DNA from: FACHB-1406 sp034189065
Lineage (GTDB): Bacteria; Cyanobacteriota; Cyanobacteriia; Cyanobacteriales; Spirulinaceae
Assembly (NCBI GenBank): GCA_034189065.1
Contig: JAXHVQ010000003.1
Coordinates: 1-64,000 of the forward strand
Reading direction: 5' to 3'
DNA: 64,000 nt
The notes under the pieces were generated by a model, which was given only the letters and a program-made list of their open reading frames with translations, made no database searches and was not told the origin of the DNA. The translations under genes were made by a program, and so were the position numbers. Within the stretch, counting starts at the first letter, position 1; every line of letters begins with the position of its first letter. Shown piece by piece: positions 7,121 to 15,230 of this stretch.

Positions 7121-9895
7121 CTTGGCTTTCCCGCGTCCCTTGGATTCTAGAGGCGCATCAAGGGCTTTGGCAATACGATCGCGACTTTCGGCCAAATGCG
7201 CGCTACTATAAGCATCTAACTCTTCGCCATAACGTCCCAAGGTCTCATCTATGCGTTCTTCCAAACGATCGAGTTGATACCACGCCAGGGTTCGAGCATC
7301 TTCGGGAACGCGCGATCGCCGCAGCACCATCTTGACGAGCATATCTAAGTATTCTCGCTGAATGGCGCGCCGAATGCTGGAAATATTTAAGTTTTCTTCC
7401 CGGGGTTGCCACACTTCTGTCCAAATTCCCTCTTGCAGGGTTTCAAATAATTCGGGTAAGGTTAAAGCTCCTTCCGGTTCGGTTTTCAACTCGAGATTGC
7501 GCAAACGTTGCAACCGCTCTTCCGATAGGAGCGATCGCAAGATTCGACGCTGCAACAACAAAATATTATCTAAAATCGGATAGTCTAAGTTAACGCTCGA
7601 AGGGGACGCTCCCCAATGATTCCAGCGCGAGGGAGCCAGTTGATTGAGCAGTTCGGGAGGAAAGTTTAAGGCTTCGGGGGAGAATACATACTTTTGCATC
7701 ACTGTCAAGGCTTCCCGTTGCTTTTCCACGGGAACGGGTTCAAAGGGCAAGCGCGCGTTGGGATTGCCGGGGCGATCGCGATTGAAATAGCTGCCGCCGA
7801 TATAATTAGAGACGAAGATTGCCTGCTGAAAATAATAGGAAAAAATTGCATTGAACTTGCCGCGCATCTCGCTATAACCCTCTCCCGCCTTGGGATAGCG
7901 CTGGGGCAAACGCTCCCACATTACTTTGGCATTGTCCATTTGCCACTGAGCATACAGCAACACATCTGCGCTCAAATCAAATGTATTCACCTGGGGATCC
8001 AAAAACCCAAATACATCCTCATCTGTGGCATAATCCAATTCTGACTGAGAAGAACGCCGCGCAATTTCTTCAAGAAAACGGCGTTCGAGTTCGGGCAAGT
8101 TGGCACCGCTGGGTTTGTAGCCGTACTCGACTGCCCAGCGATCGTAAGGCCCCACAACGATAGGAAAATAGTCGCCTTGTTGGACTCCTTGGGGAGCCAA
8201 ATTTACGCCGACATAATCCATCACCGAACTCACCAATCCTTGGGTTTGCGTGAGACTGGTATCGTTTAGCTGTTGGGGCATTAACAGCGTACTGCCGTGG
8301 AAATTGTGCCTCAATCCTAAAGTATGGCCGACTTCGTGGGCGACGAGATAGCGAATGAATTGATTGATATACTTGTCTAAGTCTGCACTGTCGGAAGAGA
8401 GTTCTTGGGCGATCGCGCCGACATTGAATTGCTGTTTGGCATCAAACCCAAAGCACAGATCGTCCCGTTCCACCAGGCGCGCGGCAAGCGATCGCGTCGC
8501 GCCCCACTCAGCCCTCTCCTCGCTATTCCCCCCATCTTCCTTACCGCACAAACTCCCCAACAATGAGGAAGTCCCTGTATCGGGTTGATTTAACGTTACC
8601 CAATCTTGATAATCTTCTCGCAGCGATCGCACGACATTGGCATCAATTACGATATCTGCATCTAAAATTTGACCCGTTAGGGGGTTGACATGAGACGGTC
8701 CGATGCCCAGGAATGCCGCATCTAACGAGCTAGACCAGCGGATAGTATTGTAGCGCACGTCGGCCGGGTCCCAAGTGGCATCGTCGGGCATTTGTTGCAC
8801 CGCGATCGCCTCTTTAAACCCAGCTTGCTCAAACGCGGCGTTCCACATCAAAATCCCGTCGCGCACGGCTTGACGATATTCGAGGGGAACCGTATTTTCA
8901 ATCCAAAATACGATGGGTTGTTTTGGTGTAGAAATATCGGCATCTGGCTGAGTTGCTTCGAGTTGCCAGCGTTGAATGTAGCGCACAAAGGGTTCGGGGT
9001 CGCGATTGTTGGACAAATCTTTATAGGCGCTGATAAAATAACCCACGCGCTCGTCTGCCAAACGCGGGACGTAGCCGTTGTTGGCGGAGAGTTCCGAAAA
9101 GCTGTAGTGGATGGCGAGGTTGAAGGCGCGGCGATCGGGAACGGTGGGCAGTTCGATAGCGCTATCTAAGTTGCCTTTGGCTGAAAAGCCGTAAATGGCT
9201 TCGATTTCCAAGTTGAGGGGAAAGGCTTGGGTTTCGCCAAAGTAAGATTTATCGCCATCGAGTACGTAGGAATTACCGAGAACAGAACTTAAAAGCTGGG
9301 ATAGTCCGGCTAAATCGTCTCCCGACAGCAGGAGATCGCTGAGATCGACGAGGAGGCTTTGGCGTTCGGGATGGATGCTTTGAATGTCGAGGACGTAGAG
9401 AACCGAGTCGCTAAAGGAGCTAACAAGCGATCGCCCGACGGGATCGCCCGCGTCGGCGCGAAAGTTGATGTTGGGAAGGACGAACTGTACTTTGTCCCCC
9501 ACGCGACGGAAGCGAAATAAAAAGTTATCGAGGGATAGGCCGTTGAGTAAAAAACCTTCGCCTAAGCCGCGAGAAAGGGTAATAATACACAGATAATCTC
9601 GGTCGAGGCGATCGGGGGGAATTTCGAGGTATAGTTTGCCTTTGTCTTGGGTTTGGTAAAGCGGAAACAATCCTTCTTGCTTTTCAGCATTTTTAACGAT
9701 TTCTTCAAAGGGTGGAAAATCCTGTTTGCCTCGGGCGGCAGCGAAATTTTGAGGCGTTTTAGGAGACTGTTGTTGGATTTCCTCCACCATGCGTGCGTGG
9801 GAAGGGGGAACGAGGAAATTCGCCAACCCGCCGCTCCCCAAGAAAATACTGAGGACGAATAAGCCTAATAATACCCATAATTTTGATTGTTTCAT
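7103..9895 (-). CDS. secreted zinc metalloprotease, metzincin-type (DUF5117/DUF4953)
   Basis: A 930-residue exported protein. Residues 7-23 form the hydrophobic core of a signal peptide. The zinc site is HEVGHTLGLRH at residues 520-530 (ligands His520, His524, His530; base Glu521), the extended HExxHxxGxxH pattern of metzincins, followed by NFHGS. The order of domains (beta-rich DUF5117-like region at about 80-260, catalytic DUF4953-like region at 320-650, helical C-terminus) matches large zinc-dependent peptidases found in Bacteroidetes and cyanobacteria. Substrates are unknown. Its last residues, KGRMGE, are read from an octamer repeat array, so the original C-terminus may have been altered. 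Confidence 0.9.
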   Translation of the reverse strand: MKQSKLWVLLGLFVLSIFLGSGGLANFLVPPSHARMVEEIQQQSPKTPQNFAAARGKQDFPPFEEIVKNAEKQEGLFPLYQTQDKGKLYLEIPPDRLDRDYLCIITLSRGLGEGFLLNGLSLDNFLFRFRRVGDKVQFVLPNINFRADAGDPVGRSLVSSFSDSVLYVLDIQSIHPERQSLLVDLSDLLLSGDDLAGLSQLLSSVLGNSYVLDGDKSYFGETQAFPLNLEIEAIYGFSAKGNLDSAIELPTVPDRRAFNLAIHYSFSELSANNGYVPRLADERVGYFISAYKDLSNNRDPEPFVRYIQRWQLEATQPDADISTPKQPIVFWIENTVPLEYRQAVRDGILMWNAAFEQAGFKEAIAVQQMPDDATWDPADVRYNTIRWSSSLDAAFLGIGPSHVNPLTGQILDADIVIDANVVRSLREDYQDWVTLNQPDTGTSSLLGSLCGKEDGGNSEERAEWGATRSLAARLVERDDLCFGFDAKQQFNVGAIAQELSSDSADLDKYINQFIRYLVAHEVGHTLGLRHNFHGSTLLMPQQLNDTSLTQTQGLVSSVMDYVGVNLAPQGVQQGDYFPIVVGPYDRWAVEYGYKPSGANLPELERRFLEEIARRSSQSELDYATDEDVFGFLDPQVNTFDLSADVLLYAQWQMDNAKVMWERLPQRYPKAGEGYSEMRGKFNAIFSYYFQQAIFVSNYIGGSYFNRDRPGNPNARLPFEPVPVEKQREALTVMQKYVFSPEALNFPPELLNQLAPSRWNHWGASPSSVNLDYPILDNILLLQRRILRSLLSEERLQRLRNLELKTEPEGALTLPELFETLQEGIWTEVWQPREENLNISSIRRAIQREYLDMLVKMVLRRSRVPEDARTLAWYQLDRLEERIDETLGRYGEELDAYSSAHLAESRDRIAKALDAPLESKGRGKAKGRMGE

Positions 9896-10115
9896 AAAGG
9901 GTTGCGATCGGTGACTGACAGTAACAGATATAGCAAGCTATTTTCCTCTTTCTTGCCTTATTTTCTCCCAAAAAGAAATATATTACCAGAAAACCGAACC
10001 GGTAGAGTCTCGTAGAATCTGTTGCTAGTTATTCTCAATTACCGGGAGTTGTTGAAAATTTAGGGCTGAAGGAACTAAGATTGTCAATAAAAGGATATTC
10101 TTGAGAGATAATTAT

Positions 10116-10640
10116 ATGTCGCCCTACACAGCAGCTTCACTCAAAGCAGAACTCAACTCTCGAGGTTGGCGCTTAACGCCGCAACGGGAGAAGATTTTGC
10201 ACGTTTTCCAGAATCTTCCCAGGGGAAACCATCTCAGTGCGGAGGAACTCTACAACTTACTCGACCAGAGACAGGAGGCCATTAGCCTCTCAACAATTTA
10301 TCGCAGCGTCAAGTTGATGGCGCGTATGGGGATTTTACGGGAGTTGGAACTGGCTGAAGGTCATAAGCACTACGAACTCAATCAGCCCTATCCCCACCAC
10401 CATCACCATTTGGTCTGCATTCAGTGTAATAAAACGGTGGAATTTAAAAATGACTCGATTTTAAAGCAGAGTCTCAAACAAGCGGAAAAGGAAGGCGTTC
10501 AACTTATTGACTGTCAGTTGACGGTTATGACAATTTGTCCCGAGGCGCTGCGTATGGGATGGCCTTCTGCCTTACCCAGCAATTGGTCCTGTACTCGCGT
10601 GTTGTCGGAACGGATGAATCAGGAAGAGTTGGAGGAGTGA
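10116..10640 (+). CDS. Fur-family transcriptional regulator, PerR-like
   Basis: A 174-residue metal-dependent repressor. Residues 1-85 hold the winged-helix DNA-binding domain (RLTPQREKIL, SAEELYNLL, STIYRSVKLMARMGIL); residues 86-150 hold the metal-binding and dimer domain with HKHYE, PHHHHHLVC and the first structural-zinc pair CIQC. The usual second CxxC is absent: the C-terminus reads ICPEALRMGWPSALPSNWSC. This resembles the cyanobacterial PerR/FurC branch that senses peroxide or iron. ATG at 10116, with GAGAG eight bases upstream, is preferred to the TTG five codons earlier. Single gene, followed by a G-rich repeat array. Confidence 0.88.
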   Translation: MSPYTAASLKAELNSRGWRLTPQREKILHVFQNLPRGNHLSAEELYNLLDQRQEAISLSTIYRSVKLMARMGILRELELAEGHKHYELNQPYPHHHHHLVCIQCNKTVEFKNDSILKQSLKQAEKEGVQLIDCQLTVMTICPEALRMGWPSALPSNWSCTRVLSERMNQEELEE

Positions 10641-10711
10641 CGGGAGCGGGGGAGCGGGAGAGCGGGGGATGGGGAGAGCGGGGGATGGGGAGAGCGGGGG
10701 AGCGGGGGATA
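10641..10711. repeat. G-rich tandem array (GGGAGCGGGG / GGGGATGGGGAGAGC)
   Basis: Immediately after the Fur-family stop codon, GAGCGGGGGATGGGGAGAGC units repeat several times. The strand is strongly G-rich and could form G-quadruplex structure. Confidence 0.8.
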
Positions 10712-10827
10712 AAATTTATGTGTAGTTAGAATGCGTGAGAATTGGTGTAAATTTGTCCTTGGTCATGGGTCATTGGTTCTTGGTCGTTTGTCCTTGGTCC
10801 TAAAACCTAACGCCTAACACCTAACAC

Positions 10828-11253
10828 CTAACTAACTGCTTGCTGAAGGCCGAGGGCTTTTTGTTTCATCATCTGAAAAATGTTGTAAAACCCGTTGGCT
10901 CGGGAGGGAGTTAAACTGACGTTTAAGCCGGTTTGTTCGATAAAATCCGGCGACAGTTTTAAAATTTCTTCTGGGGTTAAACCGTTAAGCCCTTCAATTA
11001 GCAGCGCCACTAATCCTTTGACTAATTGTGCGTCGGAGTCCCCTTGGTAGCAAACCGTTCCCTCTTCTAGGTTAGCGACAATATACACTTGGGAAACGCA
11101 GCCGCTGACTTTATTTTCGGGGATTTTACCGTTTTCGGGCATGGGTTTCAGTTTTTTGGCATAGGCGAGAAGCTGCTGGTAGCGCAGCTTGGGATCGCTA
11201 TGGCGCTGGAAGCGCTCGACAATACGGTTGAGTTTGGGAGGAAGGGAGGACAT
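10828..11253 (-). CDS. sufE: SufE, sulfur acceptor for iron-sulfur cluster assembly
   Basis: A 141-residue cytoplasmic protein that takes persulfide sulfur from the cysteine desulfurase SufS and passes it to the SufBCD scaffold. The active Cys52 lies in the family motif VSGCVSQVY; Cys at TVCYQGDSDA and the LTPEEIL segment are also typical. Length is normal. It stands apart from any suf operon here, which is usual for cyanobacterial sufE. Heptamer-like repeats (CCTAACACCTAA) lie just beyond its stop codon. Confidence 0.95.
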   Translation of the reverse strand: MSSLPPKLNRIVERFQRHSDPKLRYQQLLAYAKKLKPMPENGKIPENKVSGCVSQVYIVANLEEGTVCYQGDSDAQLVKGLVALLIEGLNGLTPEEILKLSPDFIEQTGLNVSLTPSRANGFYNIFQMMKQKALGLQQAVS

Positions 11254-11292
11254 ATTAGTTATGAGTTCAGGGTTCAGAGTGATGAGTTATTC

Positions 11293-11320
11293 GTAGGGAC
11301 GTTATATATAACGTCCGTAC
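11293..11320. repeat. 28-bp near-perfect palindrome, GTAGGGACGTT family
   Basis: GTAGGGACGTTATA followed by TATAACGTCCGTAC; one mismatch breaks symmetry. Same layout as the copy at 5046, with a different central hexamer. Confidence 0.9.
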
Positions 11321-11420
11321 ATAGGTTATGAGTTATGAGTTACGAATTTTAATTATTTGACGGCAAGTTGAGTCTACGAACGAATATCAGTGGCTTTAGC
11401 CCGGAGAGTGTCAAAAGCCT

Positions 11421-12140
11421 CTAACGCTCGAGCAGGCTGTTAGTGACGATCTGCTTTACACCCAAACGTATTAATTGTCCCATATCTTGGGGGTTGTCTA
11501 CAGTCCAAGCGCCAACATCGATGTTACGATCGCGGCCGGCGGCAACCAGTTGAGGGTTTTCTAGCAGTAGGTGATACTCGCACAGCAGAATGGCGTTTTC
11601 TTCGGGTTTGAGGCGGCGCAGTTGTTCGAGATATTCTGAGGCGGTGAGGGGATAGTAGGCAAGGGGAATGGCGGTGTTGCAGGCTTTGACGCGCCCGAGG
11701 AAGTCGTCGCTAAAGGAGGCAATGGCGAGGCGATCGCGCCAGTGGGGTACGTCTAACGTGGCGATCAGGCGTTGAATGTCTTCGTCGGACCAGTCATCGC
11801 CGTCTTTAATTTCTGCGTAAGCCTTTAGGGGAGTCTCGTCCAGGAAGTCTAGGGTTTCACCAAAAGTGGGAATGCGTTCGCCAATGAAGCGATCGCTAAA
11901 CCACATCCCGGCATCGAGTCCTTTGAGTTGTTCGAGGGTAAGGTCGCTGACGTTGCCCGTTCCATCAGTGGTGCGTTCGACGGTGGGATCGTGGATGAGG
12001 ATGGGAATGCCATCGGCTGACAGGCGCACGTCAAACTCGATGGCCCCAGCCCCGCCTGCAACTGCGGCTGCAAAGGCTGCCCTTGTATTTTCCGGCGCGA
12101 TCGCCGAATATCCCCGATGAGCCACAATTTCAAAATCCAT
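11421..12140 (-). CDS. glycerophosphodiester phosphodiesterase
   Basis: A 239-residue GDPD-family enzyme that hydrolyses glycerophosphodiesters to glycerol 3-phosphate and an alcohol. Catalytic residues of the TIM barrel are visible: HRG at residues 8-10, PENT at 16-19, EFDVR at 35-39 and His50 in LIHDPTVERTTDGTG. There is no signal peptide, so it is likely cytoplasmic. The ATG abuts the stop codon of the upstream oxygenase gene (TAG then ATG), so the two are probably translated from one message. Confidence 0.93.
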   Translation of the reverse strand: MDFEIVAHRGYSAIAPENTRAAFAAAVAGGAGAIEFDVRLSADGIPILIHDPTVERTTDGTGNVSDLTLEQLKGLDAGMWFSDRFIGERIPTFGETLDFLDETPLKAYAEIKDGDDWSDEDIQRLIATLDVPHWRDRLAIASFSDDFLGRVKACNTAIPLAYYPLTASEYLEQLRRLKPEENAILLCEYHLLLENPQLVAAGRDRNIDVGAWTVDNPQDMGQLIRLGVKQIVTNSLLER

Positions 12141-13025
12141 CTATTTTTTGGACAGAAGATTTTTTGCCATTTTTTTAATATGATTGTATGCCGAATCTCC
12201 CTCCGGCGGAGTCTCTTTTTTGTGGTGTTTCATGGTTAAGAGGTCGGGCGCTGAGAGATCGGTAAATATGCCTTGGGGAGGTTCGTAAAGTTGAAATTGC
12301 ATTCCGTAGCGTTGGTTGGGAACCCTTTCATTAATGGTTTTGACTGCGTGGAAGGATTGGCGCGTTTTGAAAAACAGCAGAAAGTTATTGGGTTTGTAAG
12401 GGGCGACTTTCCGCACGATAAAGTCATCGGGAGAATAGTGGTTATTGCCCCAACATCTTACCATTGGGTCTTTGTGAACGCAGAGCTGAGTTCCGTACTC
12501 TTCAAATCCTGGCGCGTCGGCAAAGGAAAAGATACAGGTAAATACTCGTGTGGGAACGTCGGTGTGCGGTCCGATATAATAACCGGGTTCGTGCCGCTGT
12601 AAAAAGAGTTGTCTTTGGAATTTTTCAAAGAAGTTATCTGTTTCAATTAATTCCCCGAATCGAATGGCGAAATAGTCTTTGTATTTATTCAGGACTAAGT
12701 TTTCAAACCAACGATCTTTTAAAAAACATTCCTTGATTTCTTCCCAAAACTCCTTTTCTTGGTCGTTGGCGATTAATTCATGTTTGGCATGAAAATTAAT
12801 TTGTTTTCTTGCTTCGTAGGGCGTGCCGGTTTTCAAGGCTGCCGATTGTTTTTTGTCGAACCATTCCGTTCCAACGTTATGTTGGAAGAGATTATAGTCT
12901 AAGATTTTTTGGAAAACGCCATCGGGAAAGAAGTTCTCAATAATTAAGTGGGGAAAAGGGTAAAACTCTAACTGAGCTTCAGAAAATTTCAATTCAATAT
13001 GTTGTCGTAATTCTTCGATAGCCAT
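12141..13025 (-). CDS. 2-oxoglutarate/Fe(II)-dependent oxygenase-like protein
   Basis: A 294-residue protein with the double-stranded beta-helix iron site: His154 and Asp156 in GPHTDVPTR, distal His226 in SFHAVK, and Arg239 in QRYGMQF as the likely 2-oxoglutarate-binding residue. This is the prolyl-4-hydroxylase-like group; the substrate is unknown. The start at MAIEEL is preferred to a frame opening eight codons upstream. It directly precedes the phosphodiesterase with no gap. No hydrophobic leader is seen. Confidence 0.82.
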   Translation of the reverse strand: MAIEELRQHIELKFSEAQLEFYPFPHLIIENFFPDGVFQKILDYNLFQHNVGTEWFDKKQSAALKTGTPYEARKQINFHAKHELIANDQEKEFWEEIKECFLKDRWFENLVLNKYKDYFAIRFGELIETDNFFEKFQRQLFLQRHEPGYYIGPHTDVPTRVFTCIFSFADAPGFEEYGTQLCVHKDPMVRCWGNNHYSPDDFIVRKVAPYKPNNFLLFFKTRQSFHAVKTINERVPNQRYGMQFQLYEPPQGIFTDLSAPDLLTMKHHKKETPPEGDSAYNHIKKMAKNLLSKK

Positions 13026-13465
13026 AGAGACAAGAGTGCGACAGGACAATAAGGTGGTAAGCTTTTAAAGAGAAACTGTATCTTCCCCTCAACGGACACA
13101 ACTTTTATAAAATGCGCGATCGCTTACCATTCAAGTATAAATCGGGAGACACTGTTATTTTTACATCCCCGTAAAAGCCCTCGATCTAATAAGATTAGGC
13201 TTCGGCGCTGAACCCAGGATAATGTTGACAGCTAAATGCCTAAAATCGACCTTTCCTAGATTACCGCACATTCAAGTTGAATGGCAACACCTTGGCAATC
13301 TCTTCTAGGAGGGTGGTTGCTGTTGCGAGGAAATTGAGCCTGGGGGCAATAGATGGTTTAAAGTCATTTCTCCACTCAACACTCAAGTATAAAATTTTGT
13401 TATTATTCACAAGCCGGTGGGTCAAACGCGATCGCCGTCATTAGCACTCTCAGACATCGAACAGC
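13026..13465. other. divergent intergenic region
   Basis: About 440 bases between the oxygenase gene and the ABC exporter. No gene, RNA or clear repeat is recognised. It should contain the promoters of both divergent genes. Confidence 0.4.
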
Positions 13466-15214
13466 ATGGCGAATTCACGACTGAAAAAATTAGGGTCCTA
13501 TCTCCGTCCTCACTGGAAAAAAGTAGGTCTGGGAATTGTTTCTCTGTTTGTTGTCAACAGTCTGGGGGTATATATTCCCCTCTTAATCCGCGATAGCATC
13601 AACCAACTGCGGGTAGCTTCCTTATCCCAACAAATCGGGCGCTTTGTCGTTCTCATTGCGGTTCTCGCGTCTTTGATGTGGGTAATTCGCATGATTTCCC
13701 GCATCGTGATGTTTGGCGTGGGACGGGAGGTAGAGTTCGACCTCAAACAGCAAATCTTCGAGCATTTACTGCACCTTCAACCGTCGTATTTTTACCTCAA
13801 CACGGCGGGAGACCTGATTAACCGCGCGACGAGCGATTTGGACAATATTCGGCGTTTGCTGGGATTTGCGGTGCTGAGCGTTGTCAATACGGCGTTTGCC
13901 TACGCGCTAACATTGCCCGTAATGTTAGGCATTCACGTTCGTTTGAGCTTGCTAGCGCTATCAGTGTATCCGCTAATGTTGATTGCGGTACAGCTATTTA
14001 GCGATAAGCTGCGCCTTCAGCAGCGCGATGTCCAAGAACGGTTGTCAGATATCAGTCAACTGATTCAAGAAGATATGAGCGGCATTGCACCCATTAAAAT
14101 ATATGCCCAAGAGGAGAACGAACATCAAGCATTTGAGGTCAAAAATCGCTCTCTATTAAGGGCGAATTTGAAGTTGGCGAGGACGCGCAATTTACTCTTT
14201 CCGTTGATACAAGGATTGGTGTTTGTGTCGCTTTTCATTTTACTAGCGGTGGGGAGAGGGGCAATTGCGCGCGGCGAAATTACCATCGGCGATTTTGTGG
14301 CGTTGATTTTGTACGTGGAACGGTTGGTGTTCCCCACGGCGTTATTGGGGTTTACCATTACCGCTTATCAACGCGGCGAGGTGAGTATCGATCGCATAGA
14401 GGCTATTTTGGAAGTAGAACCGGACATTCAAGATGCACCCGAGGCGACAGCGCTTTCCCCAGAACAGGTGCGCGGCAAAGTTAGCGTCGATCGTCTCAAC
14501 TATACTTATCCCGGTGCTAAAACTTCCGCGTTAGTCGATGTAAATTTGACATTGCAACCGGGAGAAACAGTTGCCCTTGTCGGTTCCATCGGTTCGGGAA
14601 AATCAACATTAGCCAATAGTTTACCGCGCTTGCTCAACATTTCCCCCAAAACGATTTTCGTTGACGGGTACGACATTACCCAAATCCGCCTCCAAGACTT
14701 ACGTCGCGCGATCGCTTACGTTCCCCAAGATAGCTTTCTGTTCAGCGCCACCATCCGCGATAATATCCGTTACGGCGAGCCCTTAGCCGAACAGTCGGAT
14801 GTAGAATATGCCGCCAAAATCGCACAAATTCATCCCGAAATCCTCAACTTCCCCCGCCAATACGACACGATAGTCGGCGAACGAGGGATTACGCTGTCGG
14901 GGGGACAGCGCCAGCGTACTGCGTTGGCAAGGGCGTTATTGGTAGATTCGCCGATTTTAATTCTTGACGATGCCCTGTCGAGCGTTGACAATCAAACGGC
15001 GACGAATATTTTGCAGAATTTGTCAGGAGGAACGCAGAATAAAACCGTTCTGTTTATCACCCACCAACTTTCCGCCGCTGCAATTTGCGATCGCATCTTA
15101 GTCATGGAGGCTGGGAAAGTCGTCCAAAGCGGCACTCACAAAGAATTGCTCGAACAAGAGGGATTGTATCAATTTCTGTGGCAGCAACATCAGTTAGAAG
15201 AAGTATTGCACTAA
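13466..15214 (+). CDS. ABC exporter half-transporter with non-canonical Walker B
   Basis: A 582-residue fused permease and ATPase. Six membrane helices occupy residues 20-300. Walker A is GSIGSGKST (373-381), signature LSGGQRQR (477-484), and Walker B ends ILILDD (497-502), then ALSSVD. The usual catalytic Glu after the Walker B Asp is replaced by Asp, as in the degenerate site of heterodimeric exporters such as TM287/288. The switch His is present in FITHQLS. It may pair with another half-transporter encoded elsewhere; the exporter at 2958-4751 keeps its Glu. Substrate unknown. Confidence 0.93.
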   Translation: MANSRLKKLGSYLRPHWKKVGLGIVSLFVVNSLGVYIPLLIRDSINQLRVASLSQQIGRFVVLIAVLASLMWVIRMISRIVMFGVGREVEFDLKQQIFEHLLHLQPSYFYLNTAGDLINRATSDLDNIRRLLGFAVLSVVNTAFAYALTLPVMLGIHVRLSLLALSVYPLMLIAVQLFSDKLRLQQRDVQERLSDISQLIQEDMSGIAPIKIYAQEENEHQAFEVKNRSLLRANLKLARTRNLLFPLIQGLVFVSLFILLAVGRGAIARGEITIGDFVALILYVERLVFPTALLGFTITAYQRGEVSIDRIEAILEVEPDIQDAPEATALSPEQVRGKVSVDRLNYTYPGAKTSALVDVNLTLQPGETVALVGSIGSGKSTLANSLPRLLNISPKTIFVDGYDITQIRLQDLRRAIAYVPQDSFLFSATIRDNIRYGEPLAEQSDVEYAAKIAQIHPEILNFPRQYDTIVGERGITLSGGQRQRTALARALLVDSPILILDDALSSVDNQTATNILQNLSGGTQNKTVLFITHQLSAAAICDRILVMEAGKVVQSGTHKELLEQEGLYQFLWQQHQLEEVLH

Positions 15215-15230
15215 ATTTAGCGTTCAGTTT

